NCBI GenBank assembly: GCA_958510825.1
Contig: OY294049.1
Span: 7,874,001-7,938,000 of the forward strand
Source of the DNA: Brachypterus glaber
Lineage: Eukaryota > Arthropoda > Insecta > Coleoptera > Kateretidae
DNA: 64,000 nt
Reading direction: 5' to 3'
Part shown: one piece after another, positions 37,801 through 42,425 of the stretch
Position numbering within the stretch: the first letter of the stretch is position 1
Layout of the letters: each line of letters opens with the position of its first letter
Program-made: the position numbers and the translations under genes
Notes under the pieces: model-generated
Databases searched by the model: none
What the model saw: the letters and a program-made list of their open reading frames with translations, nothing else
What the model was told of the DNA's origin: nothing

Positions 37801-39834
37801 TAAGCTTAAAAAATACTCTGCTTCGGCATAATCTGATTTTTATGATCATTTTTTTCGGATCATCTGGCAACCACGATTTTCTTTTATTAATTGATTATAT
37901 AGGTCTTGTGGAGAACTTCTGCAAAAAAAAATAAAAAAATCTAACTGTTGCTTCGTTTTTTTATAGAGAAAAATGTTAATTTAATTGGCACAATCACAGT
38001 TCGTCTAAAAAGCTTTCACTAAAACTTTCCAAAAAAGATTCGTGTGAATTTACATTTAGGGATCAATTTTAAGTAAAACTATCCAAAAACGAAAATAATC
38101 GCCTGGGAGAATTTTGAGACAATCGATTTTCTTTCGTTTTTCTTGAACGAGTGTTTGATTTCATTATGACTCTGACTTAAGGAAGCATTTTTTGAAAAAA
38201 GTGTAAATAGCAAAGATCTTCTAAATAAGCTTTCATTTGGTTTTCGAATTATTTAAATCGCTTTTTAAATAAAAAAGTTTTATTTATTTAAATTTGACTT
38301 TAAAATTTTTTTTACAGTTTTCCCAGTTATAGGGTAGGTAAGTATTTTTCACATTTAGGAAGGGGTTCATCCACCAATATCCCCATTTTAATTCACCAAT
38401 GCTTTTATGTAAAATATAAAAAGCGTATTTTATATTGCCCAAGAAGAGTAATTAAACTACACCGAAAAAAAACTCTCCAATTTTCCCGGACAACGTCTTT
38501 TTAGGAGTAATTCTTATGAATTTACCAACCGATTTGGATGATTCATAAAACCATTGAAAGCTTATTTAAAATACAATAATTTTTCATTTTTTTTTATTTT
38601 AAAAGACGGCAGTTCAGCCAGGATAATACAAAAACCAATTTTTTGTTCCAAAATAAACACAAAATAAAAAAATAGGTAGATACATTCAAATTTAAAGGCA
38701 TATAACTTTTTTATTTATAAATTTAAATTTAAATGATGCGAAAAAACATTTTAAAACATATAATATTTATTCCAGAATTTAAAAAAAAAATGTTTACAAA
38801 AAGACAAAGAATATTTTTTTTTAAATAAATATAAATGTTTTATTTAAAAAGCGATTTAAATTGAAAACCAAACGAAAGCAAAATAGAACATCTTTGTTAA
38901 TTAAATTTTTTTCGAAAAATACTTCCTTAATAAAAAAACTTGTTTAAGAGAAACAAAAGAAAATTGATTTTATCAAAATTCTCTCCCATGATTATTTTTG
39001 TTTTTGGATAGTTTTACTTAAAATTAATCACTAAATGTAAATTTACACAAATCTTTGTTGGAAACGAAAGATTTCGTTAATTTTTTTTAGACGAACTATG
39101 TTTACGCCAATTAAATTAATATTTTTCTCCAGAAAAAAAGGAAGCAACAAATTGATTTTTTTTTTTATTTTTTTGCAAAAGTTGTCCACAAGATCTATAT
39201 AATCAATTAATAAAATACAATCGTGGTTTCCAGATGATCCAAGAAAATGACCCTAAAAATCCACCGTGATATTAGGACCATCCCTATTAAGTTTGATTTA
39301 AAAAATTAAAATAATGATTTTTATACAAGTCTCTGAAACTAGTATTATAATATATTACTAATATTAGTATGTATGCAACTAATATTTATATTGATAAAAA
39401 TAGTAAAAACAATTATATATATGTTCGCGCACGCAATAAGTTAATTTAATTTCTTTTTGATAAGTTTGAAACTCTAAAGGGATCAATGTCCTATTTTTCC
39501 ATTGAGCGTGACCTCTATGAACTTACCTAGTTGCACTTCTAGACCGATGGTGTCCAGGACCCACCGTCATGGGTCTTCCCCGTTCCTCCATCATGGGTCT
39601 TCCCCGTTCCTCCAACATTGGGCTTCCTAGATCTTCGTCCCGGTAATAGGAAGAGTGGTGATAAGCCGGCCCGTAGGAATGTTCCGGAGAGTTATTTCCC
39701 GATCTCGTCTGCCGCAGGGGCTTACGGCCGAGGGGGCTGCCTCCAGGGTACGCTCTACTGGGGGACCGGTCCACAGTGGGCAGTCTCACGCCCCTAGGGG
39801 ACCGGGTGCCCCCCACATACGCGTCACGGGACAT
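3856..39834 (-). CDS. brp: bruchpilot (ELKS/CAST/ERC active-zone scaffold), gene span, 3' end outside window
   Basis: Eighteen coding exons on the minus strand join in phase to 6,179 coding bases (about 2,059 residues) from ATG 39834 to the donor below 3856. ERC-family signatures are present: SIKTFWSPELKKERALRK (exon 2), ELRIETQKQTLQARDESIKK (exons 4-5) and HIAVLKESLCAKEEHYNMLQ (exon 7). From exon 6 on, the protein is almost entirely charged coiled coil. In flies, BRP builds the presynaptic T-bar, clusters calcium channels and tethers vesicles through its C-terminus; the same role is inferred here. It is already longer than fly BRP (about 1,740 residues) although its last exon or exons are missing. 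Introns range from 55 bp to over 9 kb and are packed with transposons. Each exon is listed separately. Confidence 0.95.
4072..4380 (-). CDS. brp: brp exon 17
   Basis: 309 bp (103 codons) between a TATTAG acceptor and a GTAACT donor, separated from exon 18 by a 55 bp intron. It encodes an acidic, serine/threonine-rich linker (NHPNEEEYITTKNETSEKSD) followed by coiled coil (LSDQKDEKIRELEDALRES...EREMVLVQEEQKRKNIMEK). The linker breaks the long rod and could be a flexible hinge. Confidence 0.9.
4637..4718 (-). CDS. brp: brp exon 16
   Basis: 82 bp, the sequence after the split codon reading ALKNSQSKLKNQQQMQAQLE then EQRKKEE. It has a TTTTTCAG acceptor and a GTAACG donor. It completes the codon split by exon 15 (CA|G) and ends in phase 0. 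It is glutamine- and lysine-rich coiled coil. Confidence 0.88.
4773..5782. mobile_element. About 1.0 kb inverted-repeat element with an internal satellite
   Basis: The outer ends are inverted copies of CCCTATAAAAAATTT followed by a diverged stretch containing GATTCAAACnGAT and AAATAAAAT. The inside is an array of degenerate units of roughly 60-75 bp built from GCATTTGCAAATAG, CGCATATGCGAATAG and AAACGAATTAAAACATG. No coding sequence is seen. It fills the intron between exons 15 and 16 of brp. It may be a satellite-carrying MITE; the superfamily is not assigned. Confidence 0.65.
5888..6072 (-). CDS. brp: brp exon 15
   Basis: 185 bp with a CTTTTAG acceptor and a GTAAGT donor. It opens with a small Gly/Ala stretch (AGGGAAAAGELNKKL) that interrupts the rod, then returns to coiled coil (EAEKKVEQAQEEAKRSATEM). 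It ends two bases into a codon completed by exon 16. A 62 bp intron separates it from exon 14. Confidence 0.9.
6135..6389 (-). CDS. brp: brp exon 14
   Basis: 255 bp (85 codons). It starts IELMEASKKAAPGPQKQEDL, a short proline/glycine break, then a strongly charged coiled coil (RQIEEEKKQIEAQRKQFEEQ). It has a GTTTAG acceptor and a GTAAAA donor, phase 0 at both ends, so its skipping would keep the reading frame. Confidence 0.9.
6626..8747 (-). CDS. brp: brp exon 13, 2.1 kb coiled-coil exon
   Basis: 2,122 bp, about 708 codons, the largest exon. It begins SQSDVYRLQNKLDTVQADKE after an ATTCTACAG acceptor and ends ELERNQ at a GTAAGT donor. It is nearly continuous heptad coiled coil with one looser patch near ESTTGPAATRYSKYDRDG. 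This is the insect-type C-terminal rod, not found in vertebrate ERC proteins, that in flies projects as the T-bar filament. Several plus-strand open frames overlap it, but they are reverse-complement shadows of its biased codon use. Confidence 0.95.
9140..9468 (-). CDS. brp: brp exon 12
   Basis: 329 bp, TSMTRLQKERDTFQDECDKY through EKLLEKYDR. It has a TTTTTCTAG acceptor and a GTCAGT donor. It ends two bases into the Arg codon completed by exon 13. It is charged coiled coil. Confidence 0.92.
9516..9990 (+). mobile_element. Partial copy of a dispersed fold-back element
   Basis: This stretch in brp intron 11 shares long blocks with 47891-48260, for example GTAACAGAACACTCCTGTTA and GTAAGGGGTGTCCGCTATCT, and an end reading AAAGTGGTTATGA. 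Here only one arm is kept, followed by a small internal repeat of the GTCCGCT...GTGAG block at about 9900-9950. It has no coding content. The rest of the intron, to 10436, shows nothing recognisable. Confidence 0.75.
10437..10589 (-). CDS. brp: brp exon 11
   Basis: 153 bp (51 codons), LQLEKEKVGYDLENIQSQLD through DRIRDKYDKSQ. It has an ATTTTTAG acceptor and a GTGAGT donor, phase 0 at both ends. It is coiled coil. The exon is too short to show up as a long ORF but matches the chain exactly. Confidence 0.9.
11280..12710. mobile_element. Inverted-repeat element carrying a nested fold-back
   Basis: The left end (GTTAGAGATATTCGTAAAT near 11293, then TTACCGATATTCTGCC near 11934) is mirrored at the right (GTACCGATATTTTACTTC complement near 12640, GTTAGGGATATTCGTAAAT complement near 12690). 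Removing the 11323-11910 element restores continuity of the left arm. The inside is AT-rich with a mirrored patch around TTTACAGAGGCAAAATGCGG (12130-12215). It is non-coding. Confidence 0.7.
11323..11910. mobile_element. 588 bp fold-back element flanked by TTAA
   Basis: The ends are GGGGACTTTT and AAAAGTCCCC, each bordered by TTAA (11319-11322, 11911-11914). The arms of about 260 bp mirror each other, for example CACAGTTTTTGGGCTTCCTG on the left and its complement near 11740-11760. TTAA target duplication is the mark of piggyBac-type transposition, so a piggyBac-derived MITE is the best reading. It sits inside the left arm of the 11280-12710 element. Confidence 0.8.
13699..13851. repeat. Imperfect hairpin of about 150 bp
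   Basis: AAGTAAGTTGCAAAATAACT at the left is mirrored by AGTTGTTTTGCAACTTGCTT at the right, with a further match of the CGCTTTGACA blocks. Arms are about 70 bp. It is probably a MITE relic in brp intron 10. Confidence 0.65.
13873..14262. mobile_element. About 390 bp inverted-repeat MITE
   Basis: Arms of about 45 bp contain TTTATGACAGATTTTTTGAC (left) and its complement (right, 14225-14246). The interior is AT-rich and non-coding. Its superfamily is unknown. Confidence 0.65.
14566..14640 (+). pseudogene. LINE reverse-transcriptase remnant with FADD box
   Basis: The plus strand reads LRFADDIALLGNSKRELEEF, the catalytic FADD motif of non-LTR reverse transcriptases with its usual flank. The match fades within about 80 bp on either side. 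It lies just beside brp exon 10, in intron 10. Confidence 0.75.
14829..14965 (-). CDS. brp: brp exon 10
   Basis: 137 bp, ELERTAASLGKAQLHQDKLQ through RFDKSVGETRR, with a TTTTTAG acceptor and a GTAAGT donor. The first two bases complete the codon started by exon 9 (G|AG). It is coiled coil. Confidence 0.92.
15059..15804. mobile_element. About 750 bp TIR element, TA-flanked
   Basis: The ends CCGTAAAA...ACTTTGCCCAG (left) and their complement CTGGGCAAAGTTGC...TTTTACGG (right) form inverted repeats of about 28 bp with TA outside. A 69-codon minus-strand ORF (15577-15786) starts MPRGYKFAHLRGD and includes NVAERFDVSSSISKSVKRR, which has the look of a helix-turn-helix. It could be the stump of a transposase, but no catalytic residues remain. 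The assignment is tentative. Confidence 0.5.
15821..16047. mobile_element. MITE family A, copy 1
   Basis: The ends TATGGTCTGTTTCTTCAAG and CTTGATGAAACAGACCACA are inverted. Within them TAAATTAAAAATCGCACAGT is mirrored. Two more copies lie at 26557-26771 and 30982-31180. This copy is flanked by the same 12 bases, TTTAGTTTGTAC, at 15809-15820 and 16049-16060. Confidence 0.85.
16061..16971. other. Rest of brp intron 9, nothing recognised
   Basis: This is AT-rich intron sequence. A 64-codon minus-strand open frame at 16246-16440 has no recognisable motif and is probably chance. No clear repeat was found. Confidence 0.5.
16972..17194 (-). CDS. brp: brp exon 9
   Basis: 223 bp, VTQADSERARSEATALQEKL through DRAYAELEKARE. 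It has a TGTGTAG acceptor and a GTAAAT donor. It ends one base into the Glu codon completed by exon 10. It is charged coiled coil. Confidence 0.92.
17657..18295 (-). CDS. brp: brp exon 8
   Basis: 639 bp (213 codons), phase 0 at both ends. It starts VENLEDLLKEKDNQVDMARA, which directly follows the conserved KINVLQRK of exon 7, and includes SSLEEAIGDKEKQMSQLREQ, both ELKS-family stretches. A low-complexity Arg-Asp repeat (YDRDRDRDRDRDRSTDR) near its end comes from a TCTATC-type repeat at 17700-17750 and interrupts the coiled coil. It has a CAAACTAG acceptor and a GTAAGA donor. Confidence 0.95.
18506..18721. mobile_element. About 215 bp fold-back MITE
   Basis: The ends CGAGGGGTAAACCGC and GCAGTTTACCCCTCG are inverted, and the middle repeats GGAGGAAATCTTTGAAG and its complement several times, so it can form multiple hairpins. 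A short end-like match, GAGGTTTACCCCTCG, also occurs at 36533-36547. It lies in brp intron 7. Confidence 0.75.
19031..19357 (-). CDS. brp: brp exon 7
   Basis: 327 bp (109 codons): LDEFRIEIQRRDQEILAMGA, HIAVLKESLCAKEEHYNMLQ and HMDIKDRKINVLQRK. This aligns with the ERC region LKESLTAKE...LDVKERKINVLQKK and is one of the most conserved parts of the family. It has a TTGTGCAG acceptor and a GTACAT donor. It is strikingly GC-rich for this locus and open in other frames too, so overlapping open frames here are shadows. Confidence 0.95.
19534..19776 (-). CDS. brp: brp exon 6
   Basis: 243 bp (81 codons), ELQAANETLRTLQTQLELVP, a Pro/Ser break (PSPSSST), VKVLLDTKDARIATLEREVN and HPSSHRMEFHMVGPTAATMP. 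It corresponds to the ERC stretch around ALQTVIEMKDxKIASLER. It has a CTGTGCAG acceptor and a GTAAGT donor, phase 0. Like exon 7 it is GC-rich. The 176 bp intron to exon 7 is also relatively GC-rich. Confidence 0.93.
19922..19943 (+). CDS. Possible first coding exon of a nested plus-strand gene (speculative)
   Basis: An ATG at 19922 opens seven codons and one base, followed by a GTAAAA donor-like site at 19944. Its phase matches the acceptor at 20183. This is an inference from phase and splice signals only; it is too short to support on its own. Confidence 0.15.
20184..20374 (+). CDS. Candidate exon of an unrecognised nested gene
   Basis: The plus-strand open frame (KPPLILWEKKERETLESLEA ... 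KAKPFWDLSLTLLQSSG) is preceded by a pyrimidine-rich tract and CAG at 20181-20183 and ends at a good donor, CAG|GTTAGT, at 20374. It reads as amphipathic helix, unlike the lysine/asparagine-poor chance frames nearby. In the genome the frame runs on to a TAG at 20423; a 57 bp intron (20375-20431) would remove that stop and a second one. No family was recognised. A decayed duplicate of a gene from elsewhere is the main alternative. Confidence 0.35.
20432..20746 (+). CDS. Candidate terminal exon with one transmembrane segment
   Basis: A 104-codon ORF, in the same frame as 20184-20374, starts directly after an ACGTAG acceptor-like site. It encodes a polar domain (FVNISNTLEKIWTIKYLDIN) with a possible N-glycosylation site, then a hydrophobic helix at residues about 61-83 (AMVVIATIVVFLIVVIV) near the C-terminus. 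A poly(A) signal AATAAA lies at 20834-20839, about 90 bases after the stop. This fits a real or formerly real 3' exon of a membrane protein inside brp intron 5. The family is not recognised; a retroelement or viral-type membrane protein remnant cannot be excluded. Confidence 0.4.
   Translation: MKNVRVIDVKNDEYAPSFSRYSNFVNISNTLEKIWTIKYLDINQYAAEDVTPWSYKLYTISAMVVIATIVVFLIVVIVHHIFIFCASLQLASSTIPRIFPCLLP
21132..22214. mobile_element. 1.08 kb near-complete fold-back element
   Basis: The arms of roughly 480 bp mirror each other almost throughout. Left blocks CACACATCCCCTGAAGG, TTGCAAGTAGAATTTGACTA and CAGCAGACTCTGTA all recur complemented at 22030-22214. TTAA precedes the left end (21128-21131) and TAAA follows the right, which hints at a decayed TTAA duplication. 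A loop of about 100 bp remains near 21650-21740. It is non-coding. Confidence 0.8.
22215..23022. other. brp intron 5, nothing recognised
   Basis: This is AT-rich DNA without coding signal or clear repeat structure, ending at the target-site duplication of the U4-SINE insertion. Confidence 0.5.
23023..23037. repeat. Target-site duplication, left copy
   Basis: ATTTTATTGACGATT here is repeated exactly at 23313-23327, bounding the U4-SINE insertion; the last base may belong to the A-tract. This length is typical of LINE-driven integration. Confidence 0.9.
23038..23245 (-). mobile_element. tRNA-derived SINE
   Basis: Read on the minus strand it starts GCCGACCGCGGTGGAGTAAG and has a perfect RNA polymerase III B box in GGTCGCGGGTTCGAATCCC. 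A tRNA-unrelated body follows (TAGTGGTGTC... GGTGTACCTACCGAATGATA), ending in an A-tract (plus-strand T run 23037-23051). The tRNA-like part is not a gene: the acceptor arms do not pair and the sequence runs into the SINE body. It is joined at its 5' end to a piece of U4 snRNA, and the unit is flanked by a 14-15 bp duplication. Confidence 0.9.
23246..23311 (-). pseudogene. U4 snRNA 5' fragment fused to a SINE
   Basis: The minus strand reads AGCTTTGCGCAG followed by CCAATGAGGTTTATCCGAGG and TGCGATTATTGCTAGTTGAA, the first ~66 nucleotides of spliceosomal U4 snRNA, including the 5' stem-loop with its kink-turn. It stops where authentic U4 would continue (AACTTT...) and switches to the SINE start. 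No U4 promoter is expected to have travelled with it. It lies between the SINE and the right-hand target duplication, so both parts were inserted as one cDNA. Confidence 0.9.
23313..23327. repeat. Target-site duplication, right copy
   Basis: This is the second copy of ATTTTATTGACGATT, immediately beyond the 5' end of the U4 segment. Confidence 0.9.
23328..25844. other. brp intron 5, old dispersed repeats only
   Basis: This is mostly AT-rich. The stretch near 23376-23420 (GGGAAGTTTGTAACCAAGAT) and 25260-25300 (GGGAAATTTGTGACCACGAT) are related to each other and look like two copies of an old repeat. A small GGTCGGTCTG-type minisatellite lies at 25205-25255. No coding signal was found. Confidence 0.5.
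25845..25877. repeat. (AAT)n microsatellite
   Basis: There are about 11 AAT units ending some 50 bases from the donor side of brp exon 5. Confidence 0.9.
25930..25985 (-). CDS. brp: brp exon 5
   Basis: 56 bp, KEEERQMFQQMQAMAQKQ, completing the Gly codon begun by exon 4. It has a GTTCTAG acceptor and a GTGCTT donor. It is too short to find as an ORF; it is supported by phase, splice sites and ELKS-like context. Confidence 0.88.
26557..26771. mobile_element. MITE family A, copy 2
   Basis: This is the cleanest copy: TATGGTCTGTTTCATCAAGC at the left is exactly mirrored at the right end (TTGATGAAACAGACCATA). It is 215 bp and non-coding. The ends include TA, consistent with a mariner-type MITE. 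Confidence 0.9.
27222..27318 (-). CDS. brp: brp exon 4
   Basis: 97 bp encoding ELELRIETQKQTLQARDESI, KKLLEMLQNKGMG. This is nearly identical to the ELKS/ERC stretch ELRIETQKQTLNARDESIKK and is diagnostic for the family. It has a TTTACAG acceptor and a GTAAGT donor and ends one base into the last Gly codon. Confidence 0.96.
27725..28170 (+). repeat. Dispersed repeat B, copy 1
   Basis: It shares blocks with 40470-41180: GCTAGAATAGTAT near the start, ATAAATGTGTTTCAT-like, TCTGTCTGTCCGTCTGTCCG, poly(A/T) tracts, and a right end reading CAATATACCATTTA ... TTCACGGCTTGTT. It is non-coding. It is probably a DNA element in brp intron 3. Confidence 0.7.
28603..29252. mobile_element. About 650 bp fold-back element
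   Basis: Arms of about 240 bp mirror each other, for example ATTTTTGGATCAATGGGTCT at the left and its near-complement at the right, and TTTTATGCGCATAGTGAAAT. A 152-codon minus-strand open frame inside is a by-product of the repeat and has no protein features. It lies in brp intron 3. Confidence 0.8.
29449..29598 (-). CDS. brp: brp exon 3
   Basis: 150 bp (50 codons), KQAMLVRQLEEELRMRMRGP then SLEMQQQMEGLYQENEHLTR, EIAILRDTIK. It has a TTACGCAG acceptor and a GTAAAA donor, phase 0. It corresponds to the ERC region around EENFQRLHAEHERQAKELFL. Confidence 0.93.
29976..30378 (-). CDS. brp: brp exon 2
   Basis: 403 bp. It completes the Arg codon of exon 1 and reads PTNPMSVRYQSLDRGPTVDH, an Arg/Asp-rich polar stretch, then the first coiled coil and SIKTFWSPELKKERALRK at protein residues about 199-216, the hallmark of ELKS/CAST proteins. 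It has a TTTTGTAG acceptor. The donor is CAG|GCAAGT, a GC-type 5' splice site, and the chain stays in phase only with it. Confidence 0.94.
30650..30707 (-). pseudogene. brp: Duplicate of the 5' end of brp exon 2 with intact acceptor and early stop
   Basis: About 330 bp upstream of exon 2, a TTTGTAG acceptor is followed by codons PDNPMSAQYQNLGRGPTV and then TGA (30650-30652). Exon 2 at the same phase gives PTNPMSVRYQSLDRGPTV. The acceptor, phase and 13 of 18 residues are kept, but similarity ends where exon 2 continues with DHERE. It is either a dead relic of a local duplication or an alternative exon that would truncate the protein after about 120 residues. Confidence 0.85.
30982..31180. mobile_element. 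MITE family A, copy 3 (right end lost)
   Basis: It begins TATGGTCTGTTTTTTCAAGC and follows copy 2 with scattered changes to the TGTGCAATTTTTAATTTTAC block; the terminal CAGACCATA is missing. Confidence 0.85.
31522..31688. repeat. Tandem duplication, about 99 bp period
   Basis: CCCATTAGAATTATTTAAGA ... GGGAATATTCTTAGCAAAAT recurs at 31621-31688. It lies in brp intron 1, with related TGCTTAGCATG fragments to 31760. Confidence 0.8.
32097..32323. mobile_element. hAT-type MITE, copy 1
   Basis: The ends CAGAGCCGTAGC and GCTACGGACCTG are imperfect inverted repeats. The flanks TATTAAAG and TATACAAG could be a diverged 8 bp duplication. A shorter relative with a perfect 8 bp duplication lies at 47332-47455. 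Confidence 0.7.
32411..32596. mobile_element. Short inverted-repeat MITE
   Basis: GCAAGGGTGTAGAT at the left faces ATCTACGCCCTTGA at the right, with C-tracts (TTACCCCCC) just inside. It is non-coding. Confidence 0.6.
33435..34220. mobile_element. TIR element filled with TATGCATAATTATG repeats
   Basis: The ends CCAGGGGAAAAAAAGTTATT and its near-complement (TTTTTTTCCCCGGG) are inverted. The interior is made of units of about 118 bp (for example 33775-33893, 33893-34010, 34010-34130) rich in CATAATTATGCATAATTATG and GATCATACCGGGTCAAAA. No protein is encoded. It behaves like a satellite captured between transposon ends, in brp intron 1. Confidence 0.75.
34772..35690. repeat. Tandem duplication of about 456 bp
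   Basis: The block beginning ATCATAATATCGGTTTTAAC and including CATAACGACGGGATATTTTC occurs at 34772-35227 and again at 35228-35690 with about 10% divergence and a small insertion (CAGTTTTCTAGTTC). A third, inverted relative lies at about 62770-62925. Confidence 0.8.
36898..37134. mobile_element. 237 bp hairpin MITE
   Basis: Arms of about 100 bp: TAGTCGTGAGATATATGATA and GTAGCTTGCCTACG on the left are mirrored on the right. The termini contain TA. It is non-coding, in brp intron 1. Confidence 0.85.
37630..39360. repeat. 145 bp tandem pair, second unit split by a transposon
   Basis: Unit 1 (37630-37777) contains AAAATACTCTGCTTCGTCAT, TAGGACCACACC and AATTTTTATCCAGATCTCTG. Unit 2 starts at 37778 with the same order, breaks at about 37831, and resumes at about 39267 (TTAGGACCATCCCTATTAAG). 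The 37832-39266 element accounts for the break. Confidence 0.75.
37832..39266. mobile_element. 1.43 kb fold-back element
   Basis: Arms of about 690 bp mirror each other nearly end to end. Left blocks include GGATCATCTGGCAACCACGA and ACTATCCAAAAACGAAAATA; the right has the complements near 39230 and 39005. A short loop lies near 38450-38520. It has no coding capacity and is the largest palindrome in brp intron 1. Confidence 0.8.
39527..39834 (-). CDS. brp: brp exon 1, start of coding sequence
   Basis: 308 bp from ATG 39834, MSRDAYVGGTRSPRGVRLPT to RSRSATR, ending AG|GTAAGT two bases into an Arg codon that exon 2 completes. It is a disordered, Arg/Pro/Ser-rich head containing a duplicated unit (LEERGRPM-MEERGRPM, encoded by a short direct repeat at about 39560-39615). 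An N-terminal disordered region before SIKTFWSP is usual in ERC proteins. The ATG is chosen because upstream frames close and the sequence before it resembles a leader; a further 5' non-coding exon is possible. Confidence 0.88.
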
Positions 39835-40060
39835 CTCATGACATTTTACTTCGGCTTTGTCACTCGATCCACGATATCTGACCTCACGATTCTACGTTCC
39901 CGTACGTCTTGCTCTACACTGTACAACTATCGTTTCTCCAGAATTTTAATCAATGAAACGGGTGTAGTGATCCAGCGCGCGCAGCGTACACGCGACATAC
40001 TAGATTGGTCATTTTTACACCCCCGCATTACACCTACAACCACCTAAACTACCCGAAATC
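39835..40060 (-). promoter_or_regulatory. brp 5' leader / proximal region with a minimal uORF
   Basis: The 220 bases before the start are much richer in GC than their surroundings (GCGCGCGCTGGATCACTAC). Just before the start the minus strand reads AAAATGTCATGAGATG: a Met-Ser-stop uORF (39844-39836) ends one base before the main ATG. No TATA box is evident. The transcription start is not known. Confidence 0.4.
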
Positions 40061-40469
40061 ACACCAAAAACATCTAAACTAACTACTTTTTAACTAATTA
40101 TCTACATATATTGTCCGAAACAGCCTGAAAAACATATAGTATACAACTGAAACATTTCAGGAATGGGTATACGTAGATATCATCGTCCTAGGAATGCGCA
40201 AGTGCTGTTGTAATTTATAGATGTTTAGTGTGGATGAGATCCAATCAAATTTACTGGCCTTGATCTAGATTTTCAGGATTTACAGTTTGTTGCCTCGTAA
40301 AATTTGTTTCAGGAAAGATGGAGCGGTATAATTTGGCAAGTGTTTCATAGATGGAGCAAAAATCTTGCAGCAAAAATCATTTAATTCACTTTAAAAGTTG
40401 GTTTCTGTTTTTTACTTAACATATTTTTGACGCGATTGAAGTGTAAAGTGCGGCACTTTTTATTATATA

Positions 40470-41180
40470 TATTAGCGCCAGCGCTAGAATAGTATAACAC
40501 GGTAGTTTCGAATTTTTCAAAAATATCAAAAATCGTCCTAGAAATTCTTGGATATAAATGTGTTTCATGGAAAGATAAGAAACTTCTTTTTTTTGTCAGT
40601 CTGTCCTTCCGTCTGATATATTTAGGAAAAATCAAGTTCTATGAGGGGAAGATCCCTATTATTTGTGAAAGTAATACCCTCAAAAACAAATAAGTTCTGG
40701 GGGTTAAACTTTTAAACAAATTGAAAAAAGCTGAAAGAAAATTCCGATTAATGTACCTTTTTCAGGATATATACTATATATTACTTTTATTATAAGGATC
40801 AATTCTACCAATTTAGGCTTAAATCATACCTTTGGCATGTTATAAATTAGTTGTTTTTCTTTTTATATATTTTATATGACATATAGTCTATGTTTTATAC
40901 TTGTAATGGGGTTTATCCCGTAAATAAATAAATAAATAAATAAAGTAATCCCCAATGAAAAAAAGATGAAAAAAATATTAAAAAATCAAAAACTAGCATT
41001 AATTTTTTTTAACTAATTTTTTATTTTTGCAAAAAGAAAATTGAAAAAAATTTTTTTTTTCTAATATTTTTTTTTTCAAATTTTTTTCTGATTTTTTTTT
41101 GGAAAAATGCAATATACCATTTAGTGTGAAGAGTATATAATGGAATGCTTAGTATTACATATATTCACGGCTTGTTATCG
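40470..41180 (+). repeat. Dispersed repeat B, copy 2, with LINE tail inserted
   Basis: It has the same start (GCTAGAATAGTATAACACGG) and end (CAATATACCATTTAGTG...TTCACGGCTTGTT) as 27725-28170. In its middle, about 40800-40945 ends ACTTGTAATGGGGTTTATCC and (AATA)n, resembling a LINE 3' tail. It is intergenic between brp and Wnt7. Confidence 0.65.
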
Positions 41181-41999
41181 ATTATAACTTTCCAAACGCT
41201 GGGTGGTTATTACCAAAAATTTTAGCATTTGTTTTTGCTCTACACGACGCGTATAGTATACGATTAACTTTTGAACGGTTTAAAATATCAACTTAAAACT
41301 TAAAACACTTAAATAAGTTATATAAAATAACCCAAATATTTTTTTGGTATACCTAGCAAAAAAATATACATTTTATATGTATACATACATTTGATATGTT
41401 TAGGGGACACAATGGAGGCAGGAGGACAAGGGGCCGGATTTTTTTTAATAGAAAGAGAGTCCCGTGACATATCATTTTAAAGCTAATAATGGAATTTTCG
41501 TAAAAAAAATCAAATAATTTAATGAATAATTTCATAATAAATAAAAGTATTTATACTTTTAAACTAATTTTAAATATTATTAATAAAAGTAATAAAACAA
41601 AAAAAAATATTTATTTTAGAATTTAACAAATTTTGTTAATAATAATTTTTTGATGATACAGTTAACTATATGGTATATGGTTATGAAACCTAATTTACTT
41701 TCAGGATTTTAAGTTAAAATTCTACATTAAAAAGTTTCAGGAATTCAGAGTTGTTTTTAATGCTGCTACTTACTGATAGATGGAGCGACTATCTTTCTGC
41801 TGAAAATTTAATTTAACCTGAATTACTGAATTTTTAATTCTTAACTCTCTATTGCATTTCGTTAACAATAGACATTATAGTGTAGTTTAGGAATTTTACT
41901 AAATATATCATGATAACATATACAAATACACTGCCCACTGGGCCCAGTGCCCAGTAAAAAAGCTTTTCCATTTTGCGCCTCCGCACGTGAAATTGATTT
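41181..41999. other. Intergenic DNA, nothing recognised
   Basis: This is AT-rich intergenic sequence between the two genes, with no coding signal. A short GC patch, CACTGGGCCCAGTGCCCAGT, lies at 41937-41956. Confidence 0.5.
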
Positions 42000-42425
42000 T
42001 TTATTATCAAATTCACTTTAGGAACCTCAAAAACCTCAATATATCAATTTTTACGAAAATTACCCGCGCCCCTTAGAGGGTGGGTTTAGAAAAGTTTTGT
42101 TTTAAGATTCAGTTTTAGCGACCTCAAAAACCCTAATATACAAATTTTCAATAAAATTACCCCCCGCTGCTCAGGGGGTGGAGTTTGAATTTTTTATTCT
42201 TAGATTCAGTTTTAGCGACCTCAAAAACCCATATACCAATCTTCATGAAAATATTTAAAATTAATTACTCCCCGCCCTCCAGGGGTGGAGTTGTCATTTT
42301 TTATAATCATATTTAGTTTTAGCTACCGTAAAAACGCCTAAAGACCAATTTTCACGAAAATAATGTACATTTAAAAAATAATCACCCCCCGGAGCCCCGG
42401 ACCCCCTCGGGGGTGAAGTTAGAAA
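42000..42425. repeat. Degenerate tandem repeat, about four units of 90-120 bp
   Basis: Each unit carries TTTTAGCGACCTCAAAAACC, a CCAATTTTCACGAAAAT-like stretch and a C/G clamp such as CCCCGCCCTCCAGGGG. A reverse-oriented relative lies at 35700-35905. Confidence 0.75.
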
